This document shows positions 34,801-47,405 of a stretch of 64,000 nucleotides of DNA, piece by piece (the stretch's first letter is position 1; every line of letters starts with the position of its first letter). The notes beneath the pieces were generated by a model that was given only the letters and a program-made list of their open reading frames with translations, was not told the origin of the DNA and did no database searches. The stretch comes from Maratus speciosus. Taxonomy: Eukaryota > Arthropoda > Arachnida > Araneae > Salticidae. The position numbers and the translations under genes are program-made. Location: positions 350,015,087 through 350,079,086 of the forward strand of contig OZ010790.1 of assembly GCA_963932465.1 (NCBI GenBank), written 5' to 3'.

Positions 34801-36902
34801 TTTTTAAAGCAAATTGTTTAATTAAAAATCTAGTTGTTAGTTTTGTATCACTTCGTACAAACTGTAATAGCTTTTAAAAGAATTTTAGAATTAAAAACAA
34901 TAAAATACCTACATCCAACTAATATTTAGGTCCCTGCTGGTACATATGGAGAAGGGGACATATGCCTCTGCCTCAAGAATCCTTAGCAATAGCACATGGT
35001 TTGGTGTCAAAGCGACTTCACTACACTCTGTCCACAGTTAGGGCTTAATTTCTACCAAAAAAGTACCGGAGGCTTAATATTCTGCAGTACTGAAACCGTA
35101 GAGTGCCTCCCCCCCCGGCCTTCACTCCAATCCGCATATATGTATTTCATATATATATTTCATATATTATTTGCAACATCTTTTTTCTTTCTTCAGTACA
35201 ATAAAAAATTTAAATATATATACTTGGATATGCTTAAGTGTCCTCTTTTTAGTTTATATCTCCTTCCGCATAGCAATCGTTGCCTAATATTAATGTATAT
35301 TAATAGCAGAATTCTGAAATTAAATAAGGTAAGAATTACGATTCAGAAATAGTGTTAACACAAAAAGAAAGAATCGATTATTTTATAGAAAAAGGCAAAA
35401 CACTGCTCGATTGCTTTCAGTCAGAATTAAAAAAAAATATATGGTAATTAAACTTACTTACAAATAAAAGTGATTTCTTAAATGTGCAGAACATAACCCT
35501 GGCATGGACAGCGTTCATGATGAAAAATAAATCGAAAAATCACTAAGGTTTTTTTTCATACTCGTACACAATAGGAGACTAATAACTTCAAACTAACAAA
35601 ACCTCAAACTGATGCTGGTTGAATAAAAACAAAAGAAAATAGTCTTTTCAGGTTACATATCTAAATAAAAAAAATAAATGATCCAATTAAAATATATCCT
35701 ACTGTCACAAAAGGAAATCGAACAGAAGGATAATTTAGACATCTGTTTTTCGGATGTGTATTGCACTGAGCTTCGGAGCCATGTATTTATGAGCTCCGGT
35801 GAGTTAAGATCAATATTTACATATTTAGTGAACACAGAGAAGTACCGGAGCTGAGCCCCGGTCTGATAAATGTCACTTTTAAAGCTAAATAATAAAAAAA
35901 AAATATTTCAATTACTTTTGTCCTATGTATCATATGAATGAGATTTTCTTGATTATTTTGAACCATATTGTCAGTGAACGTATCAGTTATTTAAAATATA
36001 ATAAAATAAATGTGCATCTCTAAATAAAAAAAAATGCATGCAATTATCTTATCACGGCAGGTTGGATATGTGAAATGTTCCAAATCTGTAGCAAGTCGGG
36101 TGTAAAAGTTGGACATGTCTATCTGCTTACAGGATTCTCACATTTACTATCACGGGACTACCACTATATTAGAAATTCAGGAATGTGATTTCAAGTCTTT
36201 GGCGTAGTAGGGCGCGGTTGTTCTTTTGTAATTTTATTTTGAACTTCTTGTACACAGCTGAGAAAGAATTGATACAGTTTTATACACTTATATGTATATA
36301 AAATTAGCTAAAGTACCTCTTAATGATATGACTTGTACTGAGAATGTTTCACCCGCAATGTTTTGGCAAAGAATTTTGACACTTATTAATCTCTATCTTT
36401 AAAGAGATTATTTAATGATAATGTTTATGTGAGTCAATCCTAACAAGTTATTTTAGCTTAAGAGCAATATAAAAAAAAAAATCATTTTTTAGTGTAACCT
36501 TTGATGACTGATAAATTTTCTGGAATGTAAAATTCCTAGAGAAAGAATAGCTTCCTACATTATGTTATTGTTACTCTAGGCTTTAAAACAAATTTTTGTT
36601 TCGGATGATACTGTATCATTCGCGTCATTATTTCTTCAAGAAATATTTTTTAGTTAAAATCATTATAAGGATATATTGTATAGTCATGCACACTCAGACT
36701 ATATTTTTCATTCCACTTTTGACAGTCAAGTTACTTTCGATGTTCCAATTCTCTACGTATTTAAAGTTAATATATTTTTTAAAGGTTGCACTGCAAGAAA
36801 AACGAACAAACAACAACAAAAAAATCAATCAATATATCTGACGTTTCATAAATATTTCATGCATCTTGCATAATAGCACAGTGGTAGGGGTGGAAAAAAA
36901 GG
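31886..36902. other. A+T-rich intergenic DNA, about 5 kb
   Basis: No transposon ends or tandem arrays stand out. Homopolymers (a G tract near 32190-32210, a C tract near 35108-35115) and a short TA run near 34496-34506 are present. Apart from the candidate at 32488-32703, the ORFs are short and unrecognised. Confidence 0.45.
32488..32703 (-). CDS. Possible short coding exon, unrecognised
   Basis: A 71-codon minus-strand ORF lies in a patch visibly richer in G+C than the DNA around it. The peptide is basic and serine-rich at first (FKRNSKAFSATRPEFSW), then VREVLVKYVPSAVSLTSGR. I do not recognise a domain, and no second exon or splice pattern could be matched. It is included only because its composition differs from its surroundings. 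It could be a repeat fragment or non-coding. Confidence 0.2.
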   Translation of the reverse strand: MHNKSFKKNQFKRNSKAFSATRPEFSWSHVAAKKCSSNTAYSDGNGKTKVREVLVKYVPSAVSLTSGRMHF

Positions 36903-37382
36903 CCGAATTTGGAATAAATTAGGGGAAGGTTGGAAATTGTTTTAATCCATTTAGTTTAGGTCTAGAATGAATATATTAAGTTTCCCCCTCGTAACAGCTG
37001 AGCGTTAGAAAATATGTACAGATTTATAGTAAAAAAAAACATGTTTTTTTAAATACCATAACAATATATCAAAACAGCTAACTCTGTCAAAAACATTGTC
37101 AATACAAATGTTGTAGAGCTTAAAATTCTGAGTAAAATGAGTAAACCTACACTTAATATATTTGTTGAACATTAAAATCACAATTCCACTTTAGAGTTTT
37201 AGACTTTTGGTCAGGCGGTTGAACTCAGAATTAATTAGGAGAAAACTGGGAATTGTTTTAATGCCTTCAGTTTAGGTCCAAAATGAACGAACTATGTTTT
37301 CTACCTCGTACTTGGGTGAATGTTAGAAAATATGTACATATTTATTTTCGATAAACACGTTTTTTTTTAATTACCTTAAATA
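36903..37382 (+). repeat. Diverged direct repeats of about 310 bp spacing
   Basis: TTGGAAATTGTTTTAATCCA (36930 region) and AATTGTTTTAATGCCTTCAG (37251 region), with GTTAGAAAATATGTACA after each, show a tandemly repeated unit. Between them, 37068-37190 (CAAAACAGCTAACTCTGTCA onward) is the same sequence family as 46386-46500 and the reverse complement of 46580-46686. Confidence 0.6.
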
Positions 37383-38366
37383 ATCAATACAAAAACCCTT
37401 AACGGGTTAAAAGTTTGACGCAGCACTTTACTTTATGGCTATATGAATCTGAAATATGGGTCTTAAAAATTCTGATACCAAATTTTAAGTGACGCTGTGC
37501 TATTAAAATGAATTTATATATATTTAATTTTTCTTTTTTGTTGTATTTATTTTTAATCAGTGATACTTTTTCATTCAAAATATGAGGTTTAAAAGATATG
37601 ATATCAAAATTAAAGTGACGCTGTGATCTGACTTAGATTAGTTAAAAAATTACTTTACACATATTTATGTTTTGTCTTCTGAAATATATTTAGAAATTGA
37701 AACATTTTTTTTTCAATACACTATCAAATATGTCATACATTTTCTCAGCTGATGTTATGTATTAAATGTATTTAATTCAATAAATTCATTTATCTTTTGC
37801 GTCACGATATCCAGAACCATCCGTAAAACTTGTGTAAACGTTTATTTTGCGCCACAGTTTCTAAACTAAGTAAATAGTATGCAAATAGACAGTGTGATGC
37901 AAAGAAAACATTTACACAAATTTTACCGATGGTTCTGGATATCGTGACGCAAAAGATAAAGGAATTTATTGAATTAAATACATTTAATACATAACATCAG
38001 CTGAGAAAATGTATGACATATTTGATAGTGTATTGAAAAAAAAATGTCTCAATTTCTAAATATATTTCAGAAGACAAAACATAAGTATGTGTAAAGTAAT
38101 TTTTTAACTAATCTAAGTCAGGTCACAGCGTCACTTTAATTTTGATATCATATCTTTTAAAACTCATATTTTGAATGAAAAAGTATCACTGATTAAAAAT
38201 AAATACAGCAAAAACGAAAAATTAAATATATATAAATTCATTTTAATAGCACAGCGTCACTTAAAATTTTATATCATAATTTTTAAGACCCATATTTCAG
38301 ATTCATATAGCCATAAAGTAAAGTGCTCAGTCAAACTTTTAACCCGTTAAGGTTTTTTGTATTGAT
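37383..38366. repeat. 984 bp near-perfect palindrome (foldback)
   Basis: The left arm, from ATCAATACAAAAACCCTTAA, pairs with the right arm ending at TTTTTTGTATTGAT, over about 460-470 bp with few mismatches. Around a spacer of about 70 bp the arms close with GATATCCAGAACCATCCGTA and its reverse complement. No coding sequence. A third, partial right arm is at 38930-39036. The structure fits a foldback DNA element or a head-to-head duplication. Confidence 0.8.
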
Positions 38367-38522
38367 ATCATTACTTTTTGAGGTTTAGGATCAAAAGATT
38401 AAAAAAGTACACCTTCATAGATAAAATTGGATTAAATTTTGCTAGAAACAAAATAAACTTAATGAAATACCAAAATTTTAGAAAAAGTGCATGAAAAATA
38501 GAATACTTTTAATTCATATCTT

Positions 38523-38756
38523 GGTACTACTTGCGGATTCGCCCGGAGTCCGCCTTGTTTCTTTGTTGATCATCGCCCATGTTAAATTTATTTATTTGGA
38601 TTTATTTATTTTGTTATTTATATTTGTTGTTTATGTTATGTTTGTTGTTATTTATATTATGTTTGTTGTTATGTTATTAAATTAAGCATAAAGTGATTAT
38701 AAATGACCAACAAAGAAACAAGATGGCGGACTCCGGGTGAATTCACAAGTAGTTCC
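38523..38756. mobile_element. MITE-E, GGTAC type with exact 8-bp target duplication
   Basis: 234 bp. The left end is GGTACTACTTGCGGATTCGC; the right end is the near reverse complement TGAATTCACAAGTAGTTCC. Both arms carry CCCGGAGTCCGCC and TTGTTTCTTTGTTG. The flanks are CATATCTT at 38515-38522 and again at 38757-38764. The first ten bases equal those of MITE-B at 13770. The interior is T-rich with a TTTATGTTATGTTTGTTG repeat and no coding capacity. Confidence 0.9.
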
Positions 38757-38929
38757 CATATCTTTTTAAACTCATACATTGAATTTATGAGAGATATGAA
38801 TGATAAAGCATCGATGATTAAACTTTTATACATCTTTTTAAATTGAACATAATTTTTGCACATGCGATTATAAAAAAATAAAATGATGAAATATATATAG
38901 AGATTATAATTAATAGCATATCGTCACTC

Positions 38930-39036
38930 AAAATTTGATATCATTATTTTTAAGTTCCATAGTTAAAATTCTTAGAGCATAAGATAAAGTGCTGCATCAC
39001 TAACTTTTAACCCATTAAGGGTTTTTGTATTTATAC
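38930..39036 (+). repeat. Partial copy of the 37.4-38.4 kb palindrome arm
   Basis: TCGTCACTCAAAATTTGATA...AAAGTGCTGCATCAC...TAACCCATTAAGGGTTTTTG follows the right arm 38245-38360 with substitutions. Confidence 0.7.
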
Positions 39037-39049
39037 TACTACTTACAGG

Positions 39050-39310
39050 GATGGGGAATTTTCAGAAAATCTTACCAAACAAAGATTTATTTTATGAGCC
39101 AGCAAGATACAACGTACAGTTCAAAAACAATGAGAAAACATACAGCAAAAATAGTTTACACTGTTAATAAGAAATTGTTACTATAGTAGTCACTGTTACT
39201 AAGAAATTATTAATTGTTATTAAAAAATATATACAACAGAGGAAAGTTTAGTATAAGATAGAACTTAGCACTATCGAAGTAAATTTGAAAAATATAACCA
39301 ACTATTAAAA
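39050..39310 (+). repeat. Dispersed repeat, also at 42906-43150
   Basis: GGATGGGGAATTTTCAGAAA, CTTACCAAACAAAGATTTAT and AAGTTTAGTATAAGATAGAA have diverged counterparts at 42910-43110. The class is unknown. Confidence 0.5.
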
Positions 39311-39839
39311 AAATGTTTTTGCCAGACCTTATATAGCCTGCAGTATTTTCAAGATGATAGATTTTTTAATTGCTACTTTAAAAACTTTAATTGCCATGCG
39401 GCAGGGTTGGCCTTTTATGACTCATTCGAGACAAATTATTACTAATATAAAATATTTCTATAGCAACAGTAAAAAAGTCTTAAAGATTCACTAGATGGAA
39501 CCCGTCAAAACTTGATGGCACCAAACAAAAAAGTCTAACTCTTTAAAATGTTATTTACTGACATAAAAACATCAATAAATCTCTCATTATTTGGTACTAA
39601 TTTCATATAAAATACATTCATATCTACTACGATCATAAATTTCTTATTATAATCGGTAGATCTTAAACTATGTAGTGCATACAAATGCATTTTGTGTGCA
39701 CTAATGTTAGATAATGACGAAAATGTATTGTACAATATATATCGGTATCATGCTGATCGATGGCAAAGCACTTTTAAGTAGGGATGGGCAATGTCTAGAA
39801 TTAAATATCATGATAAATCAGCATCTTTATATCCTATTC
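39311..39839. other. A+T-rich spacer
   Basis: Nothing recognised; short ORFs only. Confidence 0.5.
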
Positions 39840-40797
39840 CGATATCTCGATTTAGGAAAGTGCCCCCGGGGGAGAGCAAAGTGGTGGGCGGAGCACCAGA
39901 AGTGCATAAAATGATTAAGCAGTCACAGGCCTTTCCAACGATATGTCACATAACGGGTGTCGACAAAATTTAGGAAAGTGCCCCCCACGGGGGAAAAGTG
40001 GTGAGCGGTGCGCCGGAGGGCCATAAAATGATTAAGCGGTCACAGGCCTTTGCAACGATATGTCTTATGAGGGGTGATGGCAAAATATACAAAAAGACCC
40101 TCCCTCGGGGGGGAAGGGGCAAGTGGGGAGAGGGACCCTGATGGTGCATAACATGAATAAGCGGTCACAGGCCTTTTCAATGATATGTCACATGATGGGT
40201 GTCAGCAAAATTTAGAAAAGTGCCACCCAGGGGGTGTCAAAGTGGTGGGCGGGGCACCGGAAAGCCATAAAATGATCAAGCGGTCACTGGCCTTTGCAAC
40301 GATATGTCACATGAGGTGTGACGGTAAAACTTAGAAAAAGGCCATCCCGCAAGGGGGGGAAAAGTGGGGAGAGGAATGATGAAGGTGCATAACATGAATA
40401 AACGGTCACATGATGAGTGTCGGCAAAATTTAGGAAAGTGCCACCTTGGGGGGCATAGTGGTGGGCGGAGCACCGGAAATGCATAAAATGATCAAGCGGT
40501 CACAGGTCTTTGCAAGATACGTCACATAAGGGGGGGGGCGGCAAAATTTAGAAAAAGGCCCTCCCACGGGAGGGAAATAGGGAGAGGGACATTGGAGGGG
40601 CATAACATGAATAAGCGGCAACAGGCCATTCCAACGATATGTCACATGAGGGGTCTCGGTAAAATTTAGAAAAGTGCCCCCCAGACGTGGAAGTGGGGGA
40701 TGGTCACCGGAGGTGCATAACATGAATAAGTGGTCACAGGCCTTTCAAACGATATGCCACATGAGAGGTCTCGGCCAAAGTTAGAAAAGTGGCCCTG
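39840..40797. repeat. GC-rich minisatellite, about 118 bp units, two alternating types
   Basis: About eight units, each containing GTCACAGGCCTTTGCAACG, ATATGTCACATGA, GGCAAAATTTAGAAAAG and a G/C-rich box. The GGCC landmark recurs at 39928, 40045, 40170, 40289, 40505, 40624 and 40739. One unit near 40410 has lost about 25 bases between two GTCACA words. Unit tails come in two types, CATAAAATGATTAAGCGG and CATAACATGAATAAGCGG, in the order B B A B A B A A. This implies partial higher-order alternation. ORFs on the minus strand here are only reflections of the repeat. Confidence 0.9.
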
Positions 40798-41949
40798 AGG
40801 AACCAGCTATATAATTATTATTTCATTTGTCTAATTAAATCCACTGTTGCAAATAAAATGTTATATGTCATTTCTTTATCGTCCTGATTCACACATTGTT
40901 CAATAACAAAGAGCAAATATTCATCAACATCGCTGAAATCTAAATACCATAATGAAATGAAAGACATGATGTCTGAAGCATAAAATGCATATTCTCAGAG
41001 ATTCAGCTGACACCGTCAATACCATAAATAAATAAATAAATATATATATATATATATATATGTATCATCTGATGTCAGCGATCACACAGAAAACTGCATG
41101 TACGATATTTATCACCCACCAAAACGAAATCACATACCATTAGTATCATGAACACGGAACCCGAGGAGTCGGTACTTAATATCACAATTTAGGCTGGCAG
41201 AAGTCGCACCGTTAATATCAAGAATACTGAAACCGAGGAATTGGTATTTTTAATACCACGGTTTAGACTTGAGAGGAGACACTCCGTTAGTATCATAATA
41301 ATCGGAACAGACGATTCAGTATTTAATACCACGGTTTAGACTGGGTCGAAGCTGAAGAAGCGCTGCTTAATGTCGCGGTTTAATGAAGAACCACGATAAT
41401 CACGGTTTACATCACGATTATGATATTCATGATATAACGTTTTATAAGGTTTTTTAATATCGTTATCACAATTACCTTTTTATATCAATTTTATTAATAT
41501 ATCGCCCAACTCAACTTTTAAGTTATTTGCATTGAAGTACATACAGATTTTTACCACAGAAAACAGCGAATGCTTACATGCATAAATATATAAATACACT
41601 AATTTTTTTTATTACACAACGTAAATCAAACGTCTTTATATTTATTGATTTGATTGGAATATATATATATATATATTTTTTTAAACACTCCGACCATCTT
41701 GAAGGCGTTCCGGCAGTTTCCTAAAAATGCTTATAAAAATAATTTTAATTAAAATTTTCTTTTCCTGTTTGTTTCTAAAATACACTTCATGCTCCTTTAT
41801 TTGATAGACATCTTGAAATACAATTCTGCTGAAAATATTTTTGTCTACAACAGATTAAAGTTGTTTTTGGGAAACTGAAAAATATGCTCAAACCGCTCAG
41901 AGTGTTAAAATATTTCTTAATTTATTTCTGAGTAATATTGTACTGAATA
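40798..41949. other. A+T-rich DNA with TA microsatellite and decayed tandem repeat
   Basis: (TA)n at about 41036-41062. From 41135 to 41400 a unit of about 75 bp repeats three to four times in diverged form (CCGTTAATATCAAGAATACT, GAAACCGAGGAATTGGTA, TTTAATACCACGGTTTAGAC). A second (TA)n lies at 41659-41676. No gene recognised. Confidence 0.6.
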
Positions 41950-42415
41950 CTGTTTCGACCAGGTGTCATGAACTTTGCAAATACTGAATTAAAAAAAAAA
42001 AAAAAAAACTTGTGCACACATAAGTGCACTCGCATATTAAAGTATAAATTTTTAAAATATAAATCAGTGTTGATTTCAGGGGGTGACCCGGGGGGGGGGG
42101 GGGGACAACCCCCCAGAAGATTTGAGATTTTGTGTTTTCAATGGTCAAAAAGTGCAATTCCTCCTGGAGAAAAGTGTCTGAATTCAACACTGATATAAAC
42201 AATGATTAAAGAGATGACCTGTAATATGCAAAATGCTTAAAACAAACAGTGCCGATTAATTTTCTTGTTTATACACTACATACACTGTTTAGTTTTGCTA
42301 CTTTTTCGGCCAGATGTTATGCACTTTGCAAAACACAATTTAAAAAAAAATCACTTGTGCACACATATGTGCACTCGCATATTAATATATACATTTTAAA
42401 AATATAAACAATCAG
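41950..42415 (+). repeat. Two-unit tandem repeat split by a small MITE
   Basis: 41950-42064 and 42301-42415 are diverged copies (TGTGCACACATAAGTGCACT, CGCATATTAA, then ATATAAAT/C). The first unit is interrupted by the 128 bp element at 42065; the second shows the undisturbed target. Confidence 0.7.
42065..42192. mobile_element. hAT-type MITE, 128 bp
   Basis: The ends are CAGTGTTGATTTCAG and CTGAATTCAACACTG. The flanks are ATATAAAT (left) and ATATAAAC (right), 7 of 8 equal. CAGTG ends with an 8-bp duplication fit hAT. The interior is a G14 tract, GGACAACCCCCC and a short unique stretch. The empty site survives in the neighbouring tandem unit near 42405. Confidence 0.8.
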
Positions 42416-45400
42416 TCAAGAAACAGTACAGAGTCTCTTAATTTTTAATCTGCATTACAACAATTCTTTAATTATGTTAGCTTACTTATCATAGAGTACT
42501 TTTTTAAATACACGACTTGATTAAAATATTTTGCATTACAGTTTAATTGCTTTAAACCTACAAACTGGTTAATTTATTTAACAGAAAACTTATCAATTGC
42601 TGAATAATGATCACCATCTTGCTGGGGAAAAAATAGTGTAACCAGTTTTGTGCTTCACACACTAATTGAGGAAGCATGTAAAACAATTTACTACACTAAC
42701 TGAAAGATATCTGCATTAGAGTCCTGCATCAGATCGGGTTACTTGCTTTTATCCGAACCGATTCTTGGTTCGGATTGGATCAATAGTAGATTTTTTGTTG
42801 CAGGCCGGGTTCACTTTGATTGTTTCGGTTTGGGTTTTTACTCTAATCGGTCGACCTGAATTTCCAATGATATCCAAAGTATTTTTTCAGGTTGAAGATC
42901 TATGTACAGAGGTGGGGAATTTCTAGAAAATCTTACCAGCCAAGGATTTATTTCACCAGCCAGTAAAATGCAATCTACAGTTGAAAATTTTTATGACAAA
43001 ATTACGCAACTCAAAAATAGTTGGTTGCTATTACTATAATGCATTTTCATATTTTTCTTCCCTATAAATTAAAAAAAAAATAAACAAGAGATGAAAGTTT
43101 AATATAAAATAGAACTTAGTACCATGTTTACATCTCAATAATTAGGAAAGTTGAAAAATATAGCTAACTAATAAAAAAAAAGTTTTCGGCATATCTCTAT
43201 AGTTTGCAGTTTTCAAAAACTACCTAAAAATTCACTCGCCCTGTTAGAAAATTCACTCGCCAATGGCGAGTAAAATGATGCATTTCCCTACCCCTGTCTA
43301 TGTACAATAAGACCTTCATAATGGCTTTTCTTTCAAAAGGCAGACATTTCTATTTATCAAACACTTTTTAATTCCTAAACTTTGTATATTTGAACTTTTA
43401 TATAAGTTTTAATAACAGGCACCTCTCAATTTAAACACATGTAACATGTGTACATAAACTATCAAAAATATGATACATGTGGTTTTTGTGTGTATCAAAA
43501 ACAAAATATTGATTATATTTTTCATATTTTGAAAATCATTTTTGCAGGTTCGGGTCGTGTTGACTTAAAATCAGACATGGTACAGGCTCAGCAAAAAAAA
43601 AAAGCTGAACTTTCACAGCCTCACAGACTTTTTACGAAATTCGAAATTTTCCGTAACATTTTGAGGAAATTTGCATTTATTCTGCGATCCCTTGACAAAA
43701 TTAGTCTTTTTCTGCGACCATTTGACGAATCTTACCACAGGAATCTTATTAATGCATGAATATTGTCTATAACCACTGTAGATTATAAATGTATGTAGAG
43801 AAATTTCTAAATCGCTCTTGTGAAGGAAAAGAATATCAAAAAATTCACAAGTTGGTTACAAGAAATTCTTCAGTTAGTCATGAAGAAAAAAAATCGATTA
43901 ATTTGCCCATCTACTGCTTAAAAAATCACAAAATTCATCAATCAGTCGCAGATGAAAAAGAAAAATCGACAGTCGGTTATTAGGGGAAAAATCATAAAAT
44001 TTGTCAATTGGTCACATAAAAAACACACAAAAATTGCCAATCGGTAGGAGAAAACATACGATTCATTCATAATTAATATCCATTATGAGGTTTTTAGGTT
44101 AAGAAGGAATGATTTTTTTTTTCTTTTTCAGAACTGAATGGCTGAAATTTCAGAACAGAATCACCCCTTGCTCTTGAAAATAAAAGTGATGTTCTCAGAA
44201 AATCATTGTCATAAAAATAATCCCCCCCCCCCCCGAAATCATGCCATGTTGGACAACGCTGATAAAATACATTAAATGTTTTCCCACCAACCAAAACACT
44301 GATAATTTTATTGTCAGTGTATGTGAATGAATTATTCTTACTTTGGAAAAAAGCTTTTTAAAATAGGATTACACATATTATGTATTTTGAAATTTATTCA
44401 TTCTGACTTATTGGGAATTAATCGTGAACTTTTCTTTTGATTTAGTAATCTTAATGGTCTTCAGATTTTCAAGTGGAAGCTGTTTAGAAATCTATTGGTA
44501 TGTATCATATGATAGGGCATAGAGAATGTCACTTTGGTGGTTTTTAACACAAATCGCAACCGCCTGTCAACAAACATTGAAAAAACAATGATAACTTAGT
44601 TTCCAATATTTTTTGAGTTATGGGGATCCCACAATAAACAATTTAATTAATTTGTAATTCTGACATTGCATTTTAAACTTACTTTAGTGAAAACATTGAA
44701 AAATCCATTTATTTGTTCCCATCAGAAACATTGTAATATTTTCTAGCTAAATAGTTTTAAGTTTTTTTAGTGCCTTTTTTCGCGAAAAATCAATCGGCAA
44801 AATAAAGAACTTCATTTTGTTTAAATTTGTTAATATTAAAAGATATTTTAGTTAAAACATTGTGATTAAACATTCATTGTAAGATATCTGCTTTAAAAAT
44901 TTATATTTGTCTCAGCCTTTCCAAGTATTAAAATTTTCAGGCTTAATTTAACATATAATTTTTTATTAATGATTCAATTGTTAAAATTATCATTTTAGTT
45001 GCATTTTCTAAAGAGTCAAGAACATATTTTTTGTTACTCGATATGTAATCAAAACAAAAGTTTAAATTACTGCTGGATATTAAAACATTCCTATCGTAAT
45101 CGATATGTAAACAAAAGTTTTCAGAAATTTCTGCTGCCCTTTTCAGAAGAAGGTATTCAACTATGAAGCCATAAGGTATTGTAAAAATAATTATTGATGC
45201 TGGATATTAAAACATTAGGAGATATTTCAAGAGAAAATAAAAGGTTCGTAATATCTAAAAAACGATAGCGTGGTTAGGTTAAATCGGCGGAAAATAAAAA
45301 AGGACACATTAAATCTAAGTAAATCAAAATAAAAGTTAAAAATGGAATCGTAAATCAGATTAAAAAAACAAACAATAAATGAGCAAAATACCTAATAAAG

Positions 45401-46312
45401 TGTAATCCAAAGAATACCATGTTCATAATTATGCAAAGCAATAAGAAATAGCAATGGTTTAGTTGAGTCACAAGCCGAAAACCTCGAGCCACGATCATAA
45501 ACAAGAAATTAAAAATAATTTTTTTTTTTTGAAAATTGAAAAAGAATGATAAATAACAATTATATTGAATACATATAATTAAAAAAAAAATTCCCTTTTT
45601 TTAAAAATGAATCTAAATATTTTTTCGACAAAAAGTAGTAATATGGAATGATAATTTCTTCATAACAAAAGAGAAAGATAATATCAATCGAAATTTCATT
45701 TAATATATTTAATATTTTAAAACACATAACAATTAACATTTAAAATTTTAATATTTAAAAAAAAAGATTTACTGCCTACATTCAGATTGTTAACTCAACT
45801 TAGAATACCTAAAATGACTTTGCAAATTTTGTTTCTGATTTTATAGCCACAGCAGATGGATTAAGACTCCTCCTACATACGAAGTGACGTCAAACCTATT
45901 CACCAATCACAGACGAGAAAAGTAAAAAAAAGCGATTTTTTAAAATAACGATTTTTAAAATAAAACGAGTTTTCCCAGAAAAAAGAAAAGTGTTATTCAC
46001 CTCGCCTTAATCAGATTTATATGATATATCAATTTAAAGATAATCGTTAAAACCGTTTTCGAGATTTTCAAATTAGGAACTTCCTCTCATACCATACCAA
46101 CGTTTTCACTTTAAAAATGGCTATTTAGATCTCAAAATGTACTGCACGCAGAAATGTAAAAAAATCAGTATACGATTAGACTGCAGATATAAGACTGTTC
46201 TAGAAAATTCAGAACAATATGACCAATATCTGTTGAGTTATTAAAAGGCGGCTTTTCGCGTTTTCTTTGATGTCGAGTTAGCTGTATATATGAGTTCCGC
46301 CATCTACGAATT
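42416..46312. other. A+T-rich intergenic DNA, about 3.9 kb
   Basis: It contains the second copy of the 39.05 kb dispersed repeat (42906-43150) and homopolymers (C tract 44222-44234). ORFs 43448-43759 and 43789-43983 are unrecognised. I see no transposon end or gene. Confidence 0.45.
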
Positions 46313-46340
46313 CTACGATACGATACGATACGATACGATT
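46313..46340. repeat. (TACGA)n pentanucleotide microsatellite
   Basis: Five and a half perfect TACGA units. Confidence 0.95.
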
Positions 46341-46385
46341 TTAGGCTTAAGGCTGCGTCACTCGGAATACTACCGTCTTCCATGA

Positions 46386-46733
46386 TCTCAAAACAGCTAG
46401 CTCTATAAAAAACATTGTCAATACAAATGTTGTAGTGCTTAAAATTCTGAATAAAATGAGTACCATCATTAATATTTTTGTTCAACATTAAGGTCGCAAT
46501 TCTATTTCAAAATGTTTCAAATAAGAGCTTGAAGCCAGGAGCGACTAAGTTAACTTAACCATATCTCAAAATTTTGGTCTTAATATTGAACAAAATTATT
46601 AAGTGTAGGTACTCATTTTATTCAAAAATAGGCTCTACAAATTTTCCATCGACAATGTTTTTGATAGAGTTAGCTGTTTTGAAATATTGTTAAGTTAACT
46701 TGGTCTCTCCTGCCTTCAAGCTCTTGATTAGCG
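46386..46733. repeat. Nested inverted repeats
   Basis: Block X (46386-46490, AACAGCTAGCTCTATAAAAA onward) reappears inverted at 46580-46690. Block Y (46519-46570, AAGAGCTTGAAGCCAGGAGC, TTAACTTAACC) reappears inverted at 46690-46733. The order is X, Y, inverted X, inverted Y. Block X also occurs at 37068-37190. No coding sequence. Confidence 0.7.
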
Positions 46734-46744
46734 ATTAAGGCAAA

Positions 46745-47405
46745 ATTTTTATAGCCTTTAAATTTCTAGCATGGCTGATATTTTGAAAAGATCCGATTTT
46801 TGCCATGCAATAACACGCGTGTATATTAACCGATTTGCATGTGACATGGCATGTGTGTAGTATTTAGCAATGTCTTGAACAAGTTTGTTGGCCAGATTCA
46901 TCCGCCATCGTGCTTTAAAATGACGGCCATTAATTTTTTTTAATTAAAATTTAAAATTATCTTAAAAAATGGCTGAGATATAGCAGTTTGAATTTCTAAT
47001 GTGAGTGACATTTTGAAAAATCTGATTTTTTGCCAGCTACATCACTCGTATATATGAACAGATTTCGATGTGAGTGAGCATGTGCACAGGAATTACTAAG
47101 GTCTTGACAAAGTTCATTGGATAGCTTCACCCATCATGTTGTTTTTAAATGACGGGCACTTCAAGATATCACCGGATTTTGCGACCAAATATAAATCACT
47201 TTAAATAAAATCAGCTTGGATAAAGCTGACTAATTTCGTGAAATTCTCATTCATATTCAGTATAGACAAAAATTAGTATTGAACCTTCTATAATCGGGTT
47301 CCACTAATTTGAGCTTCGTGTGTTTGAATAATTATAAGTTGGTTTTTGAAAAGTAATGAATATAAAAGCTACCTCTTTCTCCCGGCAATGCCCGGAACGA
47401 CTTTT
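46745..47405 (-). mobile_element. Helentron-like element, second copy, 5' part
   Basis: Read on the minus strand it starts TCGTTCCGGGCATTGCCGGG, then GAGGTAGCTTTTATATTC. It continues through the same sequence as 56650-57370, including CACACGAAGCTCAA, GAATGAGAATTTC, and one to two diverged satellite units. It stops within a satellite unit next to the nested inverted repeats, so the 3' hairpin end is missing. Confidence 0.75.

Noticed and set aside
40276..40723. Minus-strand ORFs rich in Pro and Cys
   Set aside because: They are repetitive readings of the 118 bp minisatellite.
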